DNA of 64,000 nt from Oryzias latipes (GCF_002234675.1 NC_019859.2:16355002-16419001), one strand, 5' to 3'. Counted from the first letter of the stretch, positions 40,539 through 55,000 are shown. The notes: generated from the letters alone by a model not told the origin. Numbers and translations: made by a program.

Positions 40539-42520
40539 TATTTAATTTAATTTATTCGTTTATTTAACAGGGACAGTGCACATTAAAAGCATCACTTCAA
40601 TGCGCCAGAATTAGCCCAAAGGCTATTTTTCATCCGTAGTCCCCGGACAGGTGTTAAAAATTGTCAACCTAAAAACCTAAAAACATCAATACATTAATTA
40701 AAAATATACATTTACAATTAAATTATCATCTAAAATACATATACTAATAAAAACATGCACATAGAGAAAACATAAAAAACAAGTATAAAAAACACAAAGG
40801 TGATAGAGGGGAGGAGGAAGGACAGGTGTTAATCCAGTTCAATGTGAACATGTTTGCTGTGATATGAGCCAGTTTTTTAGGTTCTTTTTAAACAGAGTGT
40901 ATGTGGTGATGTGTCTTATGATGTGAGGGACAGAGTTCCATTCTTGTGCTGCTGTTATGGAGAAGGCGCTCTGGCTGAAGGCACTTCTCCTCAGAGGAAC
41001 TATACAGTCTTGTTGACCCGACCCTCGAGTCACTCTTTGGGAGGATCTTATTTTAACAAACTGACTGAGTGGAGGGGATGATAGACCGTTAATGATTTTA
41101 TAGAATAGGCATAGTTTTGTATACTTAATGAAATTCTCCCAGCTTAACAGTTTGTGTTTTTGTAAAATGTCACAGTGATGATGTCTTATTGGTTTTCTTT
41201 CCAGTACTTTAATTGTTTGTTTGTAAAGTGACTCCAGAGGTTTTAATGCTGATTTGTTTGCCTGTGACCATGTAGTGAGACAGTATGCCATGTGTGATAA
41301 AATCATTGCATACATGAACATTGTGGCAGCTTGCAGTGACAAATTTGCCCTAATAAATCTAAAATTGGACGGGTTATACCTCACACGGTTACAAACTTTT
41401 TGAATTTGTGATTTAAAATTAAATGTTGTATCAATTAAAATCCCAAGGTATTCAAACTTTTCAACAATGTCTATTTTCTTTCCTGCCACAAAAACATCAG
41501 CCAGAATATTTTTATGTTTCGGTTTGTTTTGGAAAAGAACATTGCAACTGTTTTGTTTACATTGAGACATAGACTTGACTGCTCCAACCATTTTGCCACA
41601 TGTCCCATCGTTTCAGTGAGCTTCTCTGCCACCTCAGATGTGTTATTGCCATGTATCATCAGCATACATCTGAGTGTAGACATTTGAACAAACAGAGGGC
41701 AGATCATTGATGTAGAGTGAAAAAAGTAAAGACCCTAGAATAGAACATTGCGGGACACCTGTAGAGATAGGGAGAGGTGAGGAATGATAGTGATTTATCC
41801 TAACTGACTGGGATCTATTTGACAAATATGATTCTATCCATTTTATGGTACTAGAGGAGAAATTGAATTTGGTTAGTTTAGTCAGTAGCTTTTTATGATT
41901 TATAGTGTCAAATGCTTTTTTTAGATCAAGAAACACAGCCACAACCACACCCCCCCCTTACCCAACAGCTGTTTTATGTTTTCTGTGAAAAAGCAGTTGG
42001 CTGTCTCTGTTGAGAGCCAACAGCTCTAAAACCAAACTGCATTGGATGAAGAGAAAAAGATGTATTGTTGAGGTGTTCAAGGATTTGTTGAGCAATATGT
42101 TTTTCAGTGATCTTGGACATTGTGGGTATGATGCTGATGGGCCTGTAATTTGAAAGCAACATGGAGTCGCCATTTTTGTAGATTGGAATCACCACTGATG
42201 ACTTCCATGCGCTTGGAAATATGGATTCAGAGATTGATTGATTGAGAATAGTGGTTAAGGGAGATGTTAAGGATGAGCAGAGTTCTTTGAGCACAAAAGT
42301 ATCCATACCGAATATGTCTTTTGTTCTGCTTGACTTAAGAGACATGATTGTTTGTGCGACTTCAGTTTCAGTGACAGTCATTAAGTTAAGTATAGGCTCT
42401 GTCTTATTTATGGGACAAACATGCAGATCATTAGCTTTAAAACAAGCAGCAATTAAGGAAACAGATTCAATGAAACATCTGTTGAAGGCATCTGCAACTG
42501 TATCTGGATCATTAGTAGTT
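40539..42520 (-). mobile_element. CR1/Rex-group LINE fragment inserted in the Tc1 element
   Basis: Minus-strand pieces in ORF2 order: 42381-41974 ([43 protein letters not shown]), 41948-41643 (VFLDLKKAFDTINHKKLL, GVPQCSILGSLLFSLYIND, MYADDT) and 41591-40839 (FEYLGILIDTTFNFKSQIQK, SHMAYCLTTW, SITAAQEWNSVPHIIR). The 3' end is AACAGGG...AAATAAACGAATAAATT followed by AATTAAAT repeats at 40539-40560. Frameshifts separate the pieces. A TGTC duplication (40535-40538, 42521-42524) probably marks the target. 5'-truncated. Confidence 0.85.
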
Positions 42521-42523
42521 TGT

Positions 42524-43380
42524 CCAGTCCCTCAGACTGGGGCCCCTCGCAAGATCTCATCTCGTGGGGTATGGATGATGCTAAGGAAGGTGAAGAATCA
42601 GCCCAGGATTACACGGGAGGAGCTGGTCAATGACCTGAAGAGAGCTGGGACCACTGTTTCCAAGGGCACTAAAGTAATACATTAAAACGTCATGGTTTAA
42701 AATCATTTATCGGACGGAAGGTTCCCCTGCTGAAGTCAGCCCATGTCAACGCCCGTCTGAAGTCTGCCAATGACCATCTTGATGATCCAGACGAGTCATT
42801 GGAGAAAGTCTTGTGGTCTGATGAGACCAAAATAGCACTTTTTGGTCTCAACTTTATTCAGTGTGTTTGGAGGAGGAAGAAGGAGAAGCATCATCCCAAG
42901 AACACCATACCTACAGTGAAGCACGGGGGTGGAAGCATCATTCTGGAGGTGTTTTTCTGCATAGGGGACAGGACGACTGCACTGTATTCAGGAAAGGATG
43001 AACAGGGCTCTGTATTGTGAGATATTGGGCAAAAACCTCCTAATATCTGTCAGGGCTTTGAGGATGTGTCGTGGCTGGGTCTTTCATCATGACAATGACC
43101 CGAAGCACACAGCCAAGAAAACCAAGGAGTGGCTCCGTAAGAAGCATATCAAGGTTCTGGAGTGCCCTAGTCAGTCTCCAGACCTAAATCCAATAGAGAA
43201 TCTTTGGAGGGAGCTGAAACTCCGTGTTGCTCATCAACAGCCCCGAACCCTGACAGATCTAGAGAAGATCTGTCTGGAGGAGTGGGCCAAAATCCCTGCT
43301 GCAGTGTGTAGAAGCCTAGTGAAGAACTACAGGAACCGTTTGACCTCTGTAATTGTTAACAACAGCTTCTGTACCAAATA
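42524..43380 (+). pseudogene. Tc1 transposase, frameshifted remnant
   Basis: Helix-turn-helix end at 42525-42680 ([35 protein letters not shown]), then several frame changes over 42690-42990 (WSDETKI, GGGSI), then the catalytic half at 42998-43380 with [20 protein letters not shown] (second Asp) and [17 protein letters not shown] (final Glu). The enzyme cuts and pastes at TA sites; this copy has at least three breaks and has lost its N-terminus to the LINE insertion. Confidence 0.85.
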
Positions 43381-43602
43381 TCAAAGTTGTTTAACTCAAG
43401 TGATCAAATACTTATTTGTCACAGTCATATACAAATAAATTGTTTACAAAAATCGTACAACGTGATTTATGAATGTTTCTTCAGATTCCGTCTCTCACTG
43501 TGGAAATGCACCTATGATGAAAAATTTAGACACCTCCATGTTTTAAAATTGTGATAACTTGCTAAATCACAGGGTGATCAAATACTTATTGACCTCACTG
43601 TA

Positions 43603-45566
43603 TATAAGTATCAATGTTACTGTTTTTCTTGGATAACAATGGATCACACATAGGATGTATGATCGATCCCCTTGGGTCCAACCTGAAGCTAAGTATCAGG
43701 AGCTGAACAAACGTACATTATTTTTTGGGAGTAAATGGCAAAATGCAATTTGAATTGATCTCAAGACCTCATCTCTCACATCCACATAAACTTTTGATCA
43801 TACCGAAAACGTTTAACCCCTTGATATCCATTGATGCACATGTGCATATCCATATGCATATCCATTCCAATATATTTAAATGATTTTTTTTCCGCAGGTA
43901 GAAATTAATAGGTAAACAATGTATGAAATTCATAAATTATATATTTTAATGTGACAGGCTCTGAAAGTTTTCAAAGCTAAAGTTTAATTCTATATCAAAT
44001 GAAAGTATAAAAAGGGGCCTATGCTTTGTTCTTGTGCGCTTGCTTTGAAGAGGGGGAGGGGCGGCAATGACTGTGCGCGTGAGTAGTTAAAGGACTGGCT
44101 TGCCAAGAAGCTGATGCAAGACTACAAACAGTAAGAAATGAACATACATCAGGAAATCTAAACAAGTATTTGAACTTTAAAATAAATACCAATAATCTAT
44201 AATTTTTTCTGGTCATGCAAGCTTTACCTCTTAGCTAATATTTCAGCTAACCCACGCATGACAAGTCAAGCAGAACTAACTTTTTCCCCCCCACGAACAA
44301 TATTTTTAGTGACAGTTAACTTTAATGACGGTTATTACTTTTGTAATTTAGAATTTTAGTTTATAAAATAAATACATCTCTAAACGGAGTCATACTGTTG
44401 AATGACATTAGCTAATCTGGCCCGGGTTCTGGCAGCACGCGGGTCGGTCTGTGCCAGCTAATGAAACTACCTCATATATCGATCGCAAGGGTGCTTCTTT
44501 GTTGGTAAGAACCTAAACAAAGACGTAGGCAGCAGGGTAATACACAACAACTAGTTCTAACATAAAGAGAAGAATGTAATGAGAAATTGTTTTTCCGGTT
44601 TCGGAGTAGTAATGTTTTTGAAATGCTGGAACGATTAGCACCATTTTGGTAATATATGTCATAACTGATAATTACTACAAAGTAATTGCCCATTGATTGC
44701 TGATTGACATTACTGCCACCACACAATATCTGGTTTCTGCTGTATGTAAATGCTATGTACTTTTGGGATCTTTGTAGTACGTAGTTGTGAAAAATATAAT
44801 TGTCAATAACCACAAACATGTGCTTGGTTGTTTAAACTTACAGCTAGTTGTGAATTTTAAAGTGGACACTACAATTTATCTAAACACCTTCTGTTGAGTT
44901 TTACATTTTAAGTGAATAATTATATAGAACATCTTTCATTTTGACTAATTGTGGAACATACAAAATAAAGTCAATGTATATCTGAAGATAATTTCTATTT
45001 CTGTTTATTATTTAAATATAGTAAAAGAGTGAAGCAATTGCAGTTTATTTTGACTTAAAAGACTTCATGTTAATTTTCCATTTAACAGGGGTACTAAATA
45101 AAGTTTAACTTGACCACATTTAACAATGACTTTATTTTTTCTATTGTCATATCAAATTTTATATGAAGAAGTGTATTCTACAATGCATGAACTGAATATT
45201 TTGAATAAAAGATGAAGTACTAAAGTTAAGAATAGGTCGTCTGTAGGTTTATGTTATTAAAAGCAAACACCCAGGAAATTAATAGGTTACAAACAAATAA
45301 TTAAATGGAATTTCTGCTGTGCCCCAATTTCAACACCTTAGATAGAAACAGCATGTCATTAAGTTTATTTGTTTATATGTTTTTTTATGCTGGAAATTAA
45401 TGCAAATCCAGTTGTTTGACTCCAGAACACAAATGTAAGTTTGTTTGACTAGTCAATCAAATGTATAGTATATACTATTGAACTTAAGTGGGGTTTTTTA
45501 AATTCAATTTCAGTGTTAATTTTTTTCAAAACATATTTTCTATATATATTTTATATATATTCACAG
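43603..45566 (+). other. AT-rich stretch upstream of the eight-exon gene
   Basis: No repeat terminus was recognised. A candidate untranslated exon could end at TTTGTTG|GTAAGA (donor about 44503), since the ATG-bearing exon starts with an acceptor. This is weak. Confidence 0.3.
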
Positions 45567-48500
45567 GTCAAGATGCCACGAGGATCTACAACAAAACTTT
45601 GTGTCAGCTGCAAAGCTGTGATTGGTGTGGCAACTAAGACATGTAAAGTATGCCAAAAAATCCAGCCAATGAGGCAAAGGCTTGCCAAAAAACTGGAGAA
45701 GTTTCAATCCAAGAAGGAGACTTGGTTGCAAAAACACAAGAAAAACAAAACCACCACACATGTTTTGGATGAGGCATCGGTTTTGGTACGTGTTTTATAT
45801 CTGCAATTGTATTTCATAATTTTAGTTATTACTGATTTTTAATTTGATTTGAAATGGTTTATTTCAAGCAATTAAGTAGAAATAATACACAAAAACAATA
45901 TAGTCATCATTTATACATTCATACAGTAACTAATCAAACTAAGGATAATTAGACATATTAATAAATATTGCTTGAAAGGGAGTGGAAGGAAGCGAACTTA
46001 TATAATCCCACCCCGTTATACTATAACCATTTTATTACATGATTTATCAATATCCGGTTCCTAGGTTTTATCAGACAGAATTAAAAATCATAAGATATCG
46101 ATAAAGCACATGCAGATGAATTACTTAAGTATTACGTCAAAAATAACCATTTTAGAAATCAACATGGCAAATGCAGATCAGTCATCTGAAATATATGCAG
46201 ATTATGTTACTTATAAAAGTCATTCATATGTTTAAAACATAATATTATATCAGTAAAGCAGACACAACACTGTTTCTGGAATTTTCATAGCAAAATTTCA
46301 TCAAGTATCAAAAGTTAAAAACATGTGCAAAATTATGCTACATTAGGAAAGATTTTTGAATCAATTATTAATTTTTGGAGCAAATGAAGTAATATCATTA
46401 AAAGTAAATCAATTTAACAATTTTCAATAAGTGAATAATCATTTGTTTTACTTTTTAAATTTTTTATTTTTTATAATAAAGTAATGCTGTAAGGGAAAAT
46501 AAAAAGGGTCTATAAACTGTCGATTGTCCAAGGTTGGTATTTCTTCTTTTACTGATAACAGCCGTTCTTCTGGGTTCAAAACAGTTAATAGTTCTCTTCG
46601 ATGTTATGTCTGCAGACATTAGATTCAGGTCCATATCCTTCTTCAGCTGATATCAGCTGCGGTGAAAGTTGAGGTCAAGTTGTCAGCAGGTCAGAACTCT
46701 GCTGTTATTCAGGTGACGTCAGACATACAGAGAAAGTGAGGAATCCAGGTGTCATATTTCTTGAAATTATTTGGCTATTTGGTTTATTACTCCATGTTGT
46801 TTCAGACGACCGTAATCAAGCACTTTTCAAAGTCTTCCATGGTGTTAACAACCTGAACCTTGGACCGGTCCTCTGGACCGAGCGGTTTGACGTAAATCCT
46901 GCAGCCTTTAACCCAAGTGTTCTCGATCTGCTTACGCTTCCTGAGAAGCCGTGCATGTTTTGAGATTTCAGCATTCCTTCTGGTCAGATGGTAGTTCAGA
47001 TAAGCAGCCGAACCTTTCAGGTGTTTCCTTTGGGTCATCAAAGCTAGCTTGTGTTTGTGATTCACAAACCTGATGAGGATCGCTGGTTTATCCGTCTCCT
47101 TTCTCCTGGGGAGCAGGTGGCAGGTCTCGATGGTATTGAGATCCAGGGAAATCCCTTTAGATGTGAGAAATGAATGTATTTGCTGCTCCAGAGACTCTGC
47201 ACCGATCTCCGTATTAGCACTGCTAGCTACGCTAGCGCTAGCATTAGCAGTGCTTGCTCCTGCTGTCAGTTTCGCTCGAGGCTTGATTGGTACTCCAGTG
47301 AGAATGACATTATTCATCCTTACTTGCTGTTCCACATCGTCCAGTCTTTTCTTAAGAATCTCGACCCGGTTTTCTCGCTGCTCGTTTTGAGCCAGAAATC
47401 TTCGGAACTCTTCCATCATTTCGTAAAGTGGCGTTAGCTTAGCGGACACTTGTTCCATAAAACTTTTCAGCGTTTCTTGAAAAATGTCAAGAGTCTTTTT
47501 GAGGTCTTCGTATTCCTGGGTTTTCTTCGGGGGCATGGTCAGCTCTCTTTTTTGGAGAAAATCAACTTTTTAAGTAATTTGAAGATAGTTGTATTCGCAG
47601 AGAGGCACGCCACGCGTCCTGCTGTGTAACCCGGAACCGGAATCCAATCCAATTGCTGATGATGTAACAATTTTTTTAGGTTGAAAAGTTGAATACTTTG
47701 GGACACAAAGCCGTTGTGTTTATTGCCAGACCTGGAAAGAAAACATCCACGTGGCATACACATGTCATTCACCCCAGGTGGCAATTAACCGATCAAGCTG
47801 GACAGTGTCTGGACCGCATGAAAGACCTATTTGAGCTAATGATCAATGGTAAGTATTTCTGTCTGAAAATGATTTTAATTTCAGCCCAGTTTGTTCCTAA
47901 GATTAGTGCATTCAAATTTGTCATTATTTCTAGAGGTAGAAAAAATAATAATGTTTGACTAATCTAAAATACTTGGAGTATATAGTGATATATTTTTCAC
48001 GGTTATTGTGCTGCTTTATTTGTCACTTTTGATTTGATTAACTTTAGTTTTTATAGTACCGGTATTATTTTATTCTGTAGAGGGAATTGTAGTACATTAT
48101 ATCTATCCAATGTGTTGGAATAAATGTATATCTGATCTAAAAAAGTAAAACAAGTTGTAAAATTGTGATATGTTTAAATTTAGCAAATGTATTTCAAGAC
48201 AAAATAATTATATGAATACAATTATTTTCCCCATTGAGGTTGGACAAGCCTTCAAATGCCCTCTGGTCCAGTCATCCAGCCTTCAGCCTCACCAGCCATT
48301 CGACCTTCAACTGCATCATCCATCCAGCCTTCAGCCTCACCAGCCATTCAACCTTCAACTGCATCATCCATCCAGCCTTCAGCCTCACCAGCCATTCAAC
48401 CTTCAACTGCATCATCCATCCAGCCTTCAGCCTCACCAGCCATTCAACCTTCAACTGCATCATCCATCCAGCCTTCAACCAGTATGCAGATTCATAACAT

Positions 48501-48990
48501 TTTAATAATATGGTGTCATAGTCTTCTGAAATACATGTTAAAACCACAAAATATTGTAAGATGTTGAAATAGTGTCAAAAGAGCATTCTTTTTGTTTATT
48601 TAAATCACACTGGAAGAACTGCAGGCTTAAATGTTTGCATAATATTAATTGACATCAACAATATAATTTACAGAAAATGTTTTTTATTTCTAACAGGTGT
48701 TCCAGCAAAGAAAAAGGAAAAAAGAGATAACAAGAAAGATTCATCTGGAGGTAAATGGGTTATCTTTTATTTGCTATCAACAGCTTCAGAGACAAACATA
48801 CACAATGTTATTGTATCTTCTAAACGACATGCTTAATGACTTTAGTCAACTATGTAAAATTCAGGTTACCTTTATGTGGACTTAACAGAGTTATGTGTTC
48901 CTCACAAGGATACATACAATGCTAGCAGCAAAAAATTGACAAACAGTAATAACAAAAAGATAGACTAGTAAAAGAAAATTGTATATATTG

Positions 48991-49055
<65 letters not shown>

Positions 49056-52000
49056 CTTTCAGTTATGTTGCAGCAGATTAATTTAACTTTTTGATAGTTT
49101 GACTGTCAAATCTATATTAATATCATATGTTTAATTGACATTAATTTTACATGTAACTTGTTCATGAAAAAATAAATATGACATTCAATATCTACTTTTG
49201 CAAAGAAGGTCAGGTTTTCATTAAGATTTGTTGGCATGTTGTGTTAAATGTTTGCAAAATCACTCAAAAAGTGATTGACAGGTTTTGACTAAATTTTCAG
49301 CAACAGGTATAAATGACCTAACAAAAACTGTTGTGATCTGGCCATTTCTTTGTTTTTTTGAACATATACAAATACTGTGTAGTAGCTTATAACAACAACT
49401 AAATGGTGAAGCTGTGCATGCTAGAAGTGCTTCTAATTAGTGATGGAGAAAACAAAGCTTCCCAAAGCTCTAAATTCAACTGTTTCAAAAAATAGTTTAG
49501 TGTTTGAGAAGCATTTGTCTCAATGAAAATCAGCTGGCCAGACTTCATTACTGCTTCAAAATAAGAAGACAATAAGAAGACAGTGAACTGAGATAGTATT
49601 TTGTAGTTATAGTTATAGCTATTTGAATCTATACAGCTTTAAAAAAAATTATTTTTATAATTTAGTTGTCACAGACTATGTGTCCAAGTATAAAATACAT
49701 TACAGCATTTAGTGTTTGCTTTTGCAAAACCACAGACAACATGAAGTTTCATTTGGAAATTCATCATACAAATGAGCAAGCAAAAGAGCTAAGTCCTGGC
49801 TTGTAACCATGTACATACTGTGGAAAACTATGCTTTCCCTTAAAAAACAACATTATTTTAAGTTAATTAGATCAATCACACACAGGCCATCATGCTCTTT
49901 TAGTCTAGGTTGCCACCAGCAGTTTCCTCATTTAGTTACTGGAGTTTATTCTATGTAGTCGTTGGAATAAAGAACAAAAAATTAGAAGATTAAAATTGCC
50001 GATTACAGTTGCCCAATGCAAATTATGCAATTACTAATAAATTGTACATTAAAGTCACTATCTTGTTAGGGTAAGTGTTGACCAAAAACTGTTTTCCTAA
50101 ACATTTTCCTACTGTTTACTTTCTTTGAAATCTTTATATTCTGCTTTTTATATTTTCAGAGTGCAGCCATGGGGGAGAAGATCAGTTTTACCCAGTGAAG
50201 TAGGTCTTGAAGACAAAAAAGCAGAAGGTTATTTTTATTTCTTATCTCAAGTAGAAATGTGTACTTTTCATCTGCCTTTCATATGAATGTATGAAATACA
50301 ATTTACCGCATCACAATTCTTAAGTGTAATAATATAATCGCCTATGTTTAAAAAAATGTTTTTTTAAATGTACTTTTATCAGGGGAAATTAATGGAGTTT
50401 GTTGAATGGGAGCCATGTTCCATGTGGTATGTATAATTTTTTTTTGTTAATTTATAGATGTATAAGAGGAGGCTGTGCATGATGTGGAGCCAGTGTAGTT
50501 ATTAGCCTTGTGGCAGTGCTCTGGACCACCTGAAAACATTCATGTGATTTCCTATTTAAACATGTAGAGATTAAGTTACAAATAATACAGCATGATAAAA
50601 TCAATGCATGGGAAATCATATCCTTTTAGATTTTGATACAGTTGGATTCAATTTGACAATAGTTCTTATATGATTAAAAGACAAACACTGAACCAGAGAC
50701 ATGAGACGAGACTCTAGACCAGAGGTGCCAAACTCATTTTCACAGAGGCCACATCAGCATAGTGGCTGTGCTCAAAGGGCCGGATATAATTTATACATGT
50801 AAGTAAATGTAATAAAAAATGGGGGACTTCCGGGTGACCGTTGCAGCACATGGACACGTGAAAAGACGGCTCCCACTAACCAACTCCAAAATAAGAAGAA
50901 ACTCCGCCAAAAAACTTGAGGAACATGACAGTACAAGGAGTAGAAAGCAAGAATATGAGCGGGGGTCTTTCAAAAAAGAAGAAGAACCCAAACACACAAG
51001 GCAAAGAAGACAAATACATCGAGAAGAAAGGCATGCTAGCACCAGAAGCTGACATGGCTAACTTTCAGAGCAGCTTAAACAGCATTAGCAAACAAATCCA
51101 GAGTTTGCATAGCGAAATGAAGGCTTCATTGTTATGCCGACGATACGCAGTTGTATTTATCCATGAAGCCTGACCAGAATGACCAGATAGAGAAACTGAA
51201 CGCCTGCATCAGTGACATCAAGACCTGGATGACAATTAATTACCTCCTCTTGAACCCAGAAAAAACTGAGGTCATTATACTTGGTCCTAAAAACCTCAGA
51301 GATGCTCTGTCTGCTCAGATAGTCTCCCTGGATGGTATAAGTATAGCCCCCAATTCCACAGTTAGAAACCTTGGGGTTTTACTTGACCAGGATTTATCAT
51401 TTAAGGCTCACATATCTCAGGCGTGTAGAACTGCCTATTTTCACCTGAGGAATATTGCTAAGATCAGAAATACACTTTCTAAGAGTGATGCTGAAAAACT
51501 CATCCATGCATTTGTTACGTCGAGGCTGGATTACTGTAACTCCTTGTTAGCAGCGTGTCCTAAGAGTTCCTTAAGAAGTCTCCAGCTTGTTCAGAACGCA
51601 GCTGCTAGATTGTTAGCTGGAACCAGCAGAAGAGATCACATCACTCCTGTGTTAGTTTCGCTCCATTGGCTCCCAGTTGATTCTAGAATTAAGTTCAAGA
51701 TCCTCCTGTTAACCTATAAGGCCTTACATGGAATGGCCCCGTCCTATATTAAGGACCTCATAGTCCCTTACCAACCAATCAGAACACTTCGCTCGCAAAA
51801 TGCAGGACTGCTTGTGGTTCCTAGAATTAGTAAAAGTACGGTTGGAGGTAGAGCGTTTAGCCACCAAGCCCCTGTCTTATGGAATAAACTCCCAGCTCAT
51901 GTAAGAGAGGCCGACTCAGTTTCTACATTCAAAGCTAGACTGAAAACATTCCTGCTTGGACAGGCTTATTGTCAGACTAGTTAGGATTCAGTGATTATTT

Positions 52001-55000
52001 AACTTAATGTTAGTTTGTTTAAATTAAACTTAATAATAACTATTTCTTTTAAAAGGCTGCTAGAAGTTGAAGCTGGGGTAACTATGGTGCACTGGGGTTC
52101 TGTCCTCTTTCCTTTTTTACTTCTACCCTTCCTCTCCTCTATTCTTGATCATAATTTATCATTTAGTTCTCCATGCCTCTGTTTGGTGCAGTGCGATTCA
52201 TGTATTGTCCCTCTTTTCCTCTCCCCTCCTGGGGAGTGGGAGTGCTTCCAGACTCCAGTTGTTTCATCCGTGCTCCTGTTCCTGACCGTGTACCTCGTCT
52301 CTGGCTCGTCTCTACTACTGCTCCTACACCTGGCTGTGGATCCTGCCTCTGGCTCATCTCTGGCTCGTCTCTGCTCTGTGCCTGACCGAGTACCTCGCCT
52401 CTGCTCTGCTCTGCTCTGCTCCTGCTCCTACACCTGGCTGTGGTTCCTGTCTCCGGCTCGACTCGCGCCTTTGACTGTCCCCACAACCACGGCTGGATGA
52501 AGCTCGTCTGCTGGACTTTTATATATGTAGTTGTAGATTTAGATAAGTTAATTCTTCTCTAAGAGTTCTGGTAAATCGCCTGTCCGTCCTGGGGGAGGAT
52601 CCCTCCTTCATGTGGGCACCCCTGAGGTTTCTTCGTTTTTTCCGGAATCCGTTTTTTTTGGGAGTTTTTCCTTACCGCGAAGGGGGGTCTAAGGGCAGGG
52701 ATGCCAGTATAGCTTAGTCAGTTTGTTAGTTCATTTTAGTATTTTTCTATTGAACTCTTTGTATTCGTGATCCTTTTGATTTCATGTTTTACTTCGAAGC
52801 CCATCGAGACGACTGTTGTTGTGATTTTGGGCTATACAAATAAAATTGAATTGAATTGAATTGAATTGACTTGAAAACATTCAAAGAAGACATCACAGCT
52901 CAAATGAGCGACAAATTATCCAAATTCAGGGAGGACATCAATCAGAAGCTGTCCAAAATATCAACGGAGATGAACGAACAACAAGAGAAGATAAACGCAG
53001 CTGCGGCGCGGACAGAGGAGATGGAAGTGTGGAGCCGTGATGCAAATAGTGTGCTGTGTGATTTAATGAAAGATCACAAAAAGATGAAAGAAAAGTTGGA
53101 TGACCTGGAATCGAGATCAAGGCGAAATAACTTGCGCATCTATGGAATCAAAGAGGAGGCGGAGGCGACAGAAAACTCGATGACTGCTTTTATTGACAAA
53201 TGGCTCAAAGAGGAGTTTTCACTAAACATGGATCTCCAGATTCAGAGAGCGCATCGAGCGTTAGCTCCAAAGCCAAAGGCAAGTCATCCTCCACGGTCTA
53301 TTGTAATATGCTTTCAACAATTCACCGTAAAAGACTTGATACTCAAAAAAGCATGGGACAAAAAGATCGTCATGTACGGAGAGAAAAGGATCTTTTTCGA
53401 TCATGACTACGCGGAGAGCATTCTGGAACAACGCAAAGCATACATAAACATCAAAAAGGTTTTAAAGAGAGAAGGAATCCGCTTCCAAACTCCCTTTAAC
53501 CAAATGCGCGTGCACTGGCCGGGCGGAGTTGTAACATACGCGGATGCCGATGACGCGACCAACGATCTGAGGAAGAGAGGATACGAGGTGGAAGACCCGG
53601 GGGGACTCACCAAGGAGTTTGCTCAGGCGGAGAAACTATTGTCAACTGGAGTCGCTACGTGGAAACAGAGCAGGAAAGAGAGATCAGGACAAGCGGCCAG
53701 ATGAGCACGCGCACAGCTCCAGGAATTTCAGCACAAGAACACAAACGAAGGATGAGTAATAAAAAAAAAGAAACGAAAAAAAAAAAACAACTTTTGAGTG
53801 AATAATTATAGTTGAAATCTAAATTAGAATATGACTTGTTAATATGCTTTGCCTTGATGGGTATTAAACCCGACAAATGTTGGTTACGTGGGAATGTGAA
53901 TTTGTTGTGCGAACTAGGATGGGTAAATTTTTCCGGTACGGGATGAATCTCATCACTAGCAAGGGGCCCTCTCTCTTTGTGAGGTCCTACCCCTTAAAAC
54001 AAGAAGGGAGCCGACTTAATACTACTATTAGTGTCGACTTTCCTTCATGGAAGCATCTGTTCATGTATTTAGTTAAAATGTGTTCTAAACTTTTGTTCCA
54101 GTTATTGGTTGAAGAAGGTACATCTAGAAACCTGCAGAACGAATATTATTTTGTAAAAGACTCTATAACCATTTATGGATACTAAAAGAAATGAATACCA
54201 ACTCCTGTCTCTAAATGTAAATGGTTTGGGAAACCCAGTTAAAAGGGCCAGAATTATGACTAAACTAAAGAAAAAAAGCATATAAACTTCCTGCAAGAGA
54301 CCCATTTGACAAGTGCAGAACACGAAAAATTGAAAAGGTTTGGGTTCAAAAACGCTTTCTATAGCTCACACACCAATCCACGTAAACGAGGAGTAGCAAT
54401 ATTGATAGCAAACACGGTTCAGTTTACATGTAAAAGGGAGGTTAAAGATAAAGAAGGGCGATTTATTATAATTAAAGGAGTAATTGACCAGGCAACAATA
54501 GCGCTGGTAAATGTCTATGCTCCACCAGAAAGTACTAAAGAATTTTTCAAACTTTTGTTTGACACTATTGCAATTGAAGCTGAAGGTATATGTATCTGTG
54601 GAGGGGATTTAAATGTGATTATGGACTATAACCTAGACACAACCAGTAAGAATAGAAATAAGAAACCAACCTCAAAATTTGTAAAAAAAAATATGTGGAA
54701 ATCAATAGGATTTATTGATGTGTGGAGAGATCTCCATCCTCTACAAAAAGAATACAGCCACTACTCGGAAACTCATTCTGTCTATTCCAGGATTGATTAT
54801 TTCTTCATGCAGAAAGAGCACATGAGCACAATAATGGGCTGTTACATTGGAGTAGCCGATGTATCAGACCACAATGCCATTTATTTAAAAATTAGACTTA
54901 AGGGCAGGCAAAGAAATACTCTATGGAGGCTGAACGCAGGAATTTTAAACAATAAAACAGTGACCAAACAAATTAAAAAAGATATACAAAATTATCTTGA

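Larger units (their letters stand above)
40217..43600 (+). mobile_element. Tc1-like transposon with long inverted termini, split by a LINE
   Basis: CAGTGAGGTCAATAAGTATT opens the element and its exact inverse closes it; the outer 45 bp are a perfect inverted pair (40217-40261 and 43556-43600). A second inner repeat (TTTTTGTAAACAATTTATTT...) lies near 40352 and 43438, the IR/DR layout of Sleeping Beauty-like elements. TA borders both ends (40215-40216, 43601-43602). The interior is interrupted at 40539-42520. Confidence 0.93.

Noticed and set aside
48170-48567. Alternative-frame repeat proteins over the 48-bp minisatellite
   Set aside because: Only one forward frame fits the splice phases of the surrounding exons.
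52163-52486. Overlapping ORFs in the Ser/Leu-rich segment after the L2 RT
   Set aside because: They fall in the L2 3' UTR, which has CTCTGCTC-type low-complexity repeats.
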